Shown here: positions 61,533 to 64,000 of the stretch, in pieces | How the letters are laid out: every line of letters begins with the position of its first letter | Numbering within the stretch: the stretch's first letter is position 1 | DNA from: Microcoleus vaginatus HSN003 | GTDB taxonomy: Bacteria > Cyanobacteriota > Cyanobacteriia > Cyanobacteriales > Microcoleaceae | Direction: 5' to 3' | NCBI RefSeq assembly: GCF_022701255.1 | Contig: NZ_CP031705.1 | Coordinates: 5,704,001 to 5,768,000, forward strand | DNA: 64,000 nt | The notes under the pieces: generated by a model | What the model was told of the DNA's origin: nothing | The model's input: the letters and a program-made list of their open reading frames with translations, nothing else | Databases searched by the model: none | Program-made: the position numbers and the translations under genes

Positions 61533-64000
61533 TTAACTAACAGCTACAGCCTCCCCTAAAGGATGCTGCTGCAAAACCGCTTGCAAATACTTCCCAGTAT
61601 AAGACCTCTGATTTGCCGCCACATCCTCCGGCGTCCCCGCCACAATAATCTCGCCGCCCTTATCTCCCCCTTCAGGCCCCAAATCGATCGCCCAATCGCA
61701 GCACCGAATCACATCTAAATTGTGTTCGATTACCAAAATTGAATTACCCTTATCCACCAATCTTTGCAGCACATTTAACAAATGGTGAACATCATAAAAC
61801 GACAAACCAGTCGTCGGTTCATCGATCAAATAAAGCGTCTTCCCAGTAGCGCGGCGCGACAGTTCCGTTGCCAATTTTACCCGCTGCGCTTCGCCCCCAG
61901 AAAGCGTCGGCGCCGGCTGTCCCAACTGAATGTAACCCAAACCAACATCAACCAAAGTTTGCAGTCTGGCGCCCGCCCTGGGAATATTTTTAAACATCTC
62001 CAAAGATTCCTCCACAGTCATGTTTAAAACATCAGAAATCGACTTGCCTTTGTACTTAACTTGCAGCGTTTCTCGGTTGTAGCGCGCACCTTTGCAAACC
62101 TCACACTGCACGTAAACATCGGGCAGAAAATTCATCGAAATCACGTTCACGCCTTGGCCACCACAAGCTTCGCACCTTCCCCCTTTCACGTTAAAAGAAA
62201 ACTGCCCCGCTTTGTAACCTCTTGCCTTCGCTTCAATGCTTTCGGCAAACAAATCCCGAATCACGTCAAAGACTCCCGTGTAAGTAGCGGGATTAGAACG
62301 CGGAGTGCGGCCGATGGGAGATTGGTCAATTACAATTACCTTATCCACCACATCCTCTAGAGAGCGTTCGCCTTTAGTTTTGAGGGCGTCCATATCGGGT
62401 GGTAAAGGCACTTTTTTGGTGATATAGTGTTGCAGCGACGGGTACAGCAATTCATTGATTAAAGTTGATTTTCCAGAACCGGAAACCCCGGTCACGCAGA
62501 CGAGTTTTCCGAGGGGAATTTCCACATCGATATTTTTTAAATTGTTGCGCGTCGCATTTATGATTGAGAGAGCTTTGCCGTTGCCTTTTCTTCTTTCATT
62601 AGGAGTTTCAATTACTCGCTTTCCCGACAAATAAGCACCAGTCAAAGATTCCTCTGCCTTTAGCAAATTTTCTAAACTTCCTTCCGAGATAATTTTGCCG
62701 CCGTGCACGCCAGCACCGGGCCCGATATCGACAATATGGTCTGCCGCTCGCATGGTTTCTTCATCGTGTTCTACGACAATCAAAGTATTGCCTAAATCGC
62801 GCAATTTTGTTAAGGTTTGCAGTAGGCGAAAATTGTCTCTTTGGTGCAGTCCGATGCTGGGTTCGTCCAAAACATAGAGCACTCCTGTCAAACCAGAACC
62901 AATTTGAGTCGCCAGCCGAATTCGCTGGGCTTCTCCGCCAGAAAGCGTCATTGCTGCGCGGTCTAAAGTTAGGTAATCTAACCCGACATCGAGCAAAAAT
63001 TGCAGCCTTGCTTTGATTTCTCTCAGGGCTAAATCGGATATTTGGAATTGCCGATCGCTCAATCCCAAATTATTTACTCGTTCGCGACATTCGCGAATCG
63101 AAATACTGGTTAAATCTACAATTCCGTACTGTCCCAAGCGCACCGAAAGCGCCTCGGGTTTCAAGCGTTTGCCCTGACAAACCTCGCAAGAGCGATCGAC
63201 CCGATACTGTTCCAACTTCTGCTTGATCAGATCAGAACCAGTATCGTCGTACTGGCGCTGCAACATGGAAATTACGCCATTAAAATCTCTCCTCAAATCA
63301 GTGCTGCCGTCGCGCTTTTTACTTTCTGCGGTGCGCTTTTGCTCATTGCCGTACAAAATCACGCGCTGGTGTTCGGGCTTTAATCGATACCAAGGAGTGT
63401 CGATATCAAACCCACAAGTATCAGCAATACTGCAAAGCAAAGAGAGATAATAGGAATTGTCTTTATCTGACCAAGGCGCGATCGCACAATAAAGAGGCGC
63501 TTTCTCGTCGGGAACTACCAACTCCGGCGCAAAAGTCCGCAAACTCCCCAAACCGTGGCAGTTCTGGCACGCGCCGTAGGGCGAATTAAACGAAAATAAC
63601 CGAGGGGAAAGTTCCTCCATTACCGCGCCGTGTTCGGGACAAGCAAAGTTTTCCGAAAATACGATCGGCCCCTGTGGTTGGGAATTTTCTTCAGTCGGTA
63701 ACTCTTCAATAATCGCAATCCCCTCAGAATGGCGCAAACAAGTTGCCAGAGAATCAACTAAACGTTCTTCTAAACCGGGTTTTTTAATTAACCGATCGAC
63801 AACTATCTCGATATTGTGCGTATGATTTTTATCTAATTCGATATTTTCCGAAAGTTCTAAAATTTCTCCGTTAACTTTGACGCGAATAAATCCTTCCGCA
63901 GCTAAACTCGACAATAATTTGCGGTGAGTGCCTTTTTTTCCGCGCACAACTGGTGCCAGAAGGTGAAAGCGAGTGCCGTCGGGAAGCGCCATGACTCGAT
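61533..64000 (-). CDS. uvrA: Excinuclease ABC subunit A, 5' end beyond window
   Basis: The C-terminal about 820 residues of UvrA, the DNA-damage recognition ATPase of nucleotide excision repair. It has the insertion-domain zinc finger CPEHGAVMEELSPRLFSFNS with CQNCHG, the first signature TLSGGEAQRIRLATQIGSGL and the second ATPase Walker A GVSGSGKSTLI. The second zinc finger is CEACGGQGVN...CEVCKGARYNRETL; the second signature is TLSGGEAQRVKLATELSRR. Walker B motifs are LYVLDEPSIGLHQRD and LYLIDEPTTGLSFYD. The usual reading of the last is TGLHFxD; Ser replaces His here, a conservative difference seen in some relatives. The frame is open to the window edge; about 120-140 residues with the first Walker A are missing. 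It ends in LQQHPLGEAVAVS. Confidence 0.96.
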   Translation of the reverse strand, partial: RVMALPDGTRFHLLAPVVRGKKGTHRKLLSSLAAEGFIRVKVNGEILELSENIELDKNHTHNIEIVVDRLIKKPGLEERLVDSLATCLRHSEGIAIIEELPTEENSQPQGPIVFSENFACPEHGAVMEELSPRLFSFNSPYGACQNCHGLGSLRTFAPELVVPDEKAPLYCAIAPWSDKDNSYYLSLLCSIADTCGFDIDTPWYRLKPEHQRVILYGNEQKRTAESKKRDGSTDLRRDFNGVISMLQRQYDDTGSDLIKQKLEQYRVDRSCEVCQGKRLKPEALSVRLGQYGIVDLTSISIRECRERVNNLGLSDRQFQISDLALREIKARLQFLLDVGLDYLTLDRAAMTLSGGEAQRIRLATQIGSGLTGVLYVLDEPSIGLHQRDNFRLLQTLTKLRDLGNTLIVVEHDEETMRAADHIVDIGPGAGVHGGKIISEGSLENLLKAEESLTGAYLSGKRVIETPNERRKGNGKALSIINATRNNLKNIDVEIPLGKLVCVTGVSGSGKSTLINELLYPSLQHYITKKVPLPPDMDALKTKGERSLEDVVDKVIVIDQSPIGRTPRSNPATYTGVFDVIRDLFAESIEAKARGYKAGQFSFNVKGGRCEACGGQGVNVISMNFLPDVYVQCEVCKGARYNRETLQVKYKGKSISDVLNMTVEESLEMFKNIPRAGARLQTLVDVGLGYIQLGQPAPTLSGGEAQRVKLATELSRRATGKTLYLIDEPTTGLSFYDVHHLLNVLQRLVDKGNSILVIEHNLDVIRCCDWAIDLGPEGGDKGGEIIVAGTPEDVAANQRSYTGKYLQAVLQQHPLGEAVAVS

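Overview
The window reads as filamentous cyanobacterial DNA, most like the Oscillatoria/Microcoleus group. The HIP1 palindrome GCGATCGC is scattered through genes and spacers, and the gene set fits: a Ycf51 protein, a HetZ/PatU-type pair, sucrose synthase, XisH/XisI, PEP-CTERM protein remains, a cyanobacteriochrome-like GAF protein and MASE1/PAS and CBS/PAS/GAF histidine kinases. Assignments come from reading the translations. No database search was run.

Layout. 1-7.7 kb: end of a sugar-type ABC solute-binding protein, a MASE1 sensor kinase, then an overlapping signalling operon (a kinase-less PAS/receiver protein, a single receiver, a receiver-adenylate cyclase) and ycf51. 7.8-13.2 kb: a P-loop NTPase translationally coupled to a degenerate-NTPase/TPR protein with 15 near-identical repeats and a frameshifted tail, then a second TPR protein. 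13.3-19 kb: M32 carboxypeptidase, sucrose synthase, a repeat-filled spacer and a secreted peptidoglycan-binding protein. 19-21.6 kb: a tandem array, tRNA-Leu(UAG), a gene split by a MITE, an orphan gene, an intact tniQ and the 3' third of tnsC. This is the remnant of a type V-K CRISPR-associated (Cas12k) transposon beside a tRNA. 21.6-28.5 kb: a transglutaminase-fold membrane protein lacking its catalytic triad, the HetZ/PatU-like pair and dps. 28.7-30.2 kb: a complete IS630-type element. 30.2-34.6 kb: two family-2 glycosyltransferases and a Glf-like flavoprotein (surface polysaccharide).

34.8-45.9 kb: the five parts of a branched-chain/neutral amino-acid ABC importer (binding protein, two permeases, two ATPases) all lie on the + strand. 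They are separated by a Uma2 nuclease gene, a methyltransferase gene and a PEP-CTERM gene broken by an IS4-like and an IS1-like element. 46-53.6 kb: a giant CBS-PAS-GAF hybrid kinase and a secreted glycoside hydrolase. 53.8-58.6 kb: a frameshifted acyltransferase pseudogene, an FMN-type split-barrel protein, an epoxide-hydrolase-like enzyme and a second IS630-type element. 58.7-64 kb: a standalone GAF protein with both cyanobacteriochrome cysteines, an uncharacterised protein, xisI/xisH between inverted 64-bp repeats, and the 3' part of uvrA.

The most notable items are the decayed V-K transposon, the coupled NTPase/TPR pair, the single-domain DXCF GAF protein, the kinase-less signalling operon and the PEP-CTERM gene recoverable across two insertion sequences. 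No CRISPR array and no cas12k were seen.
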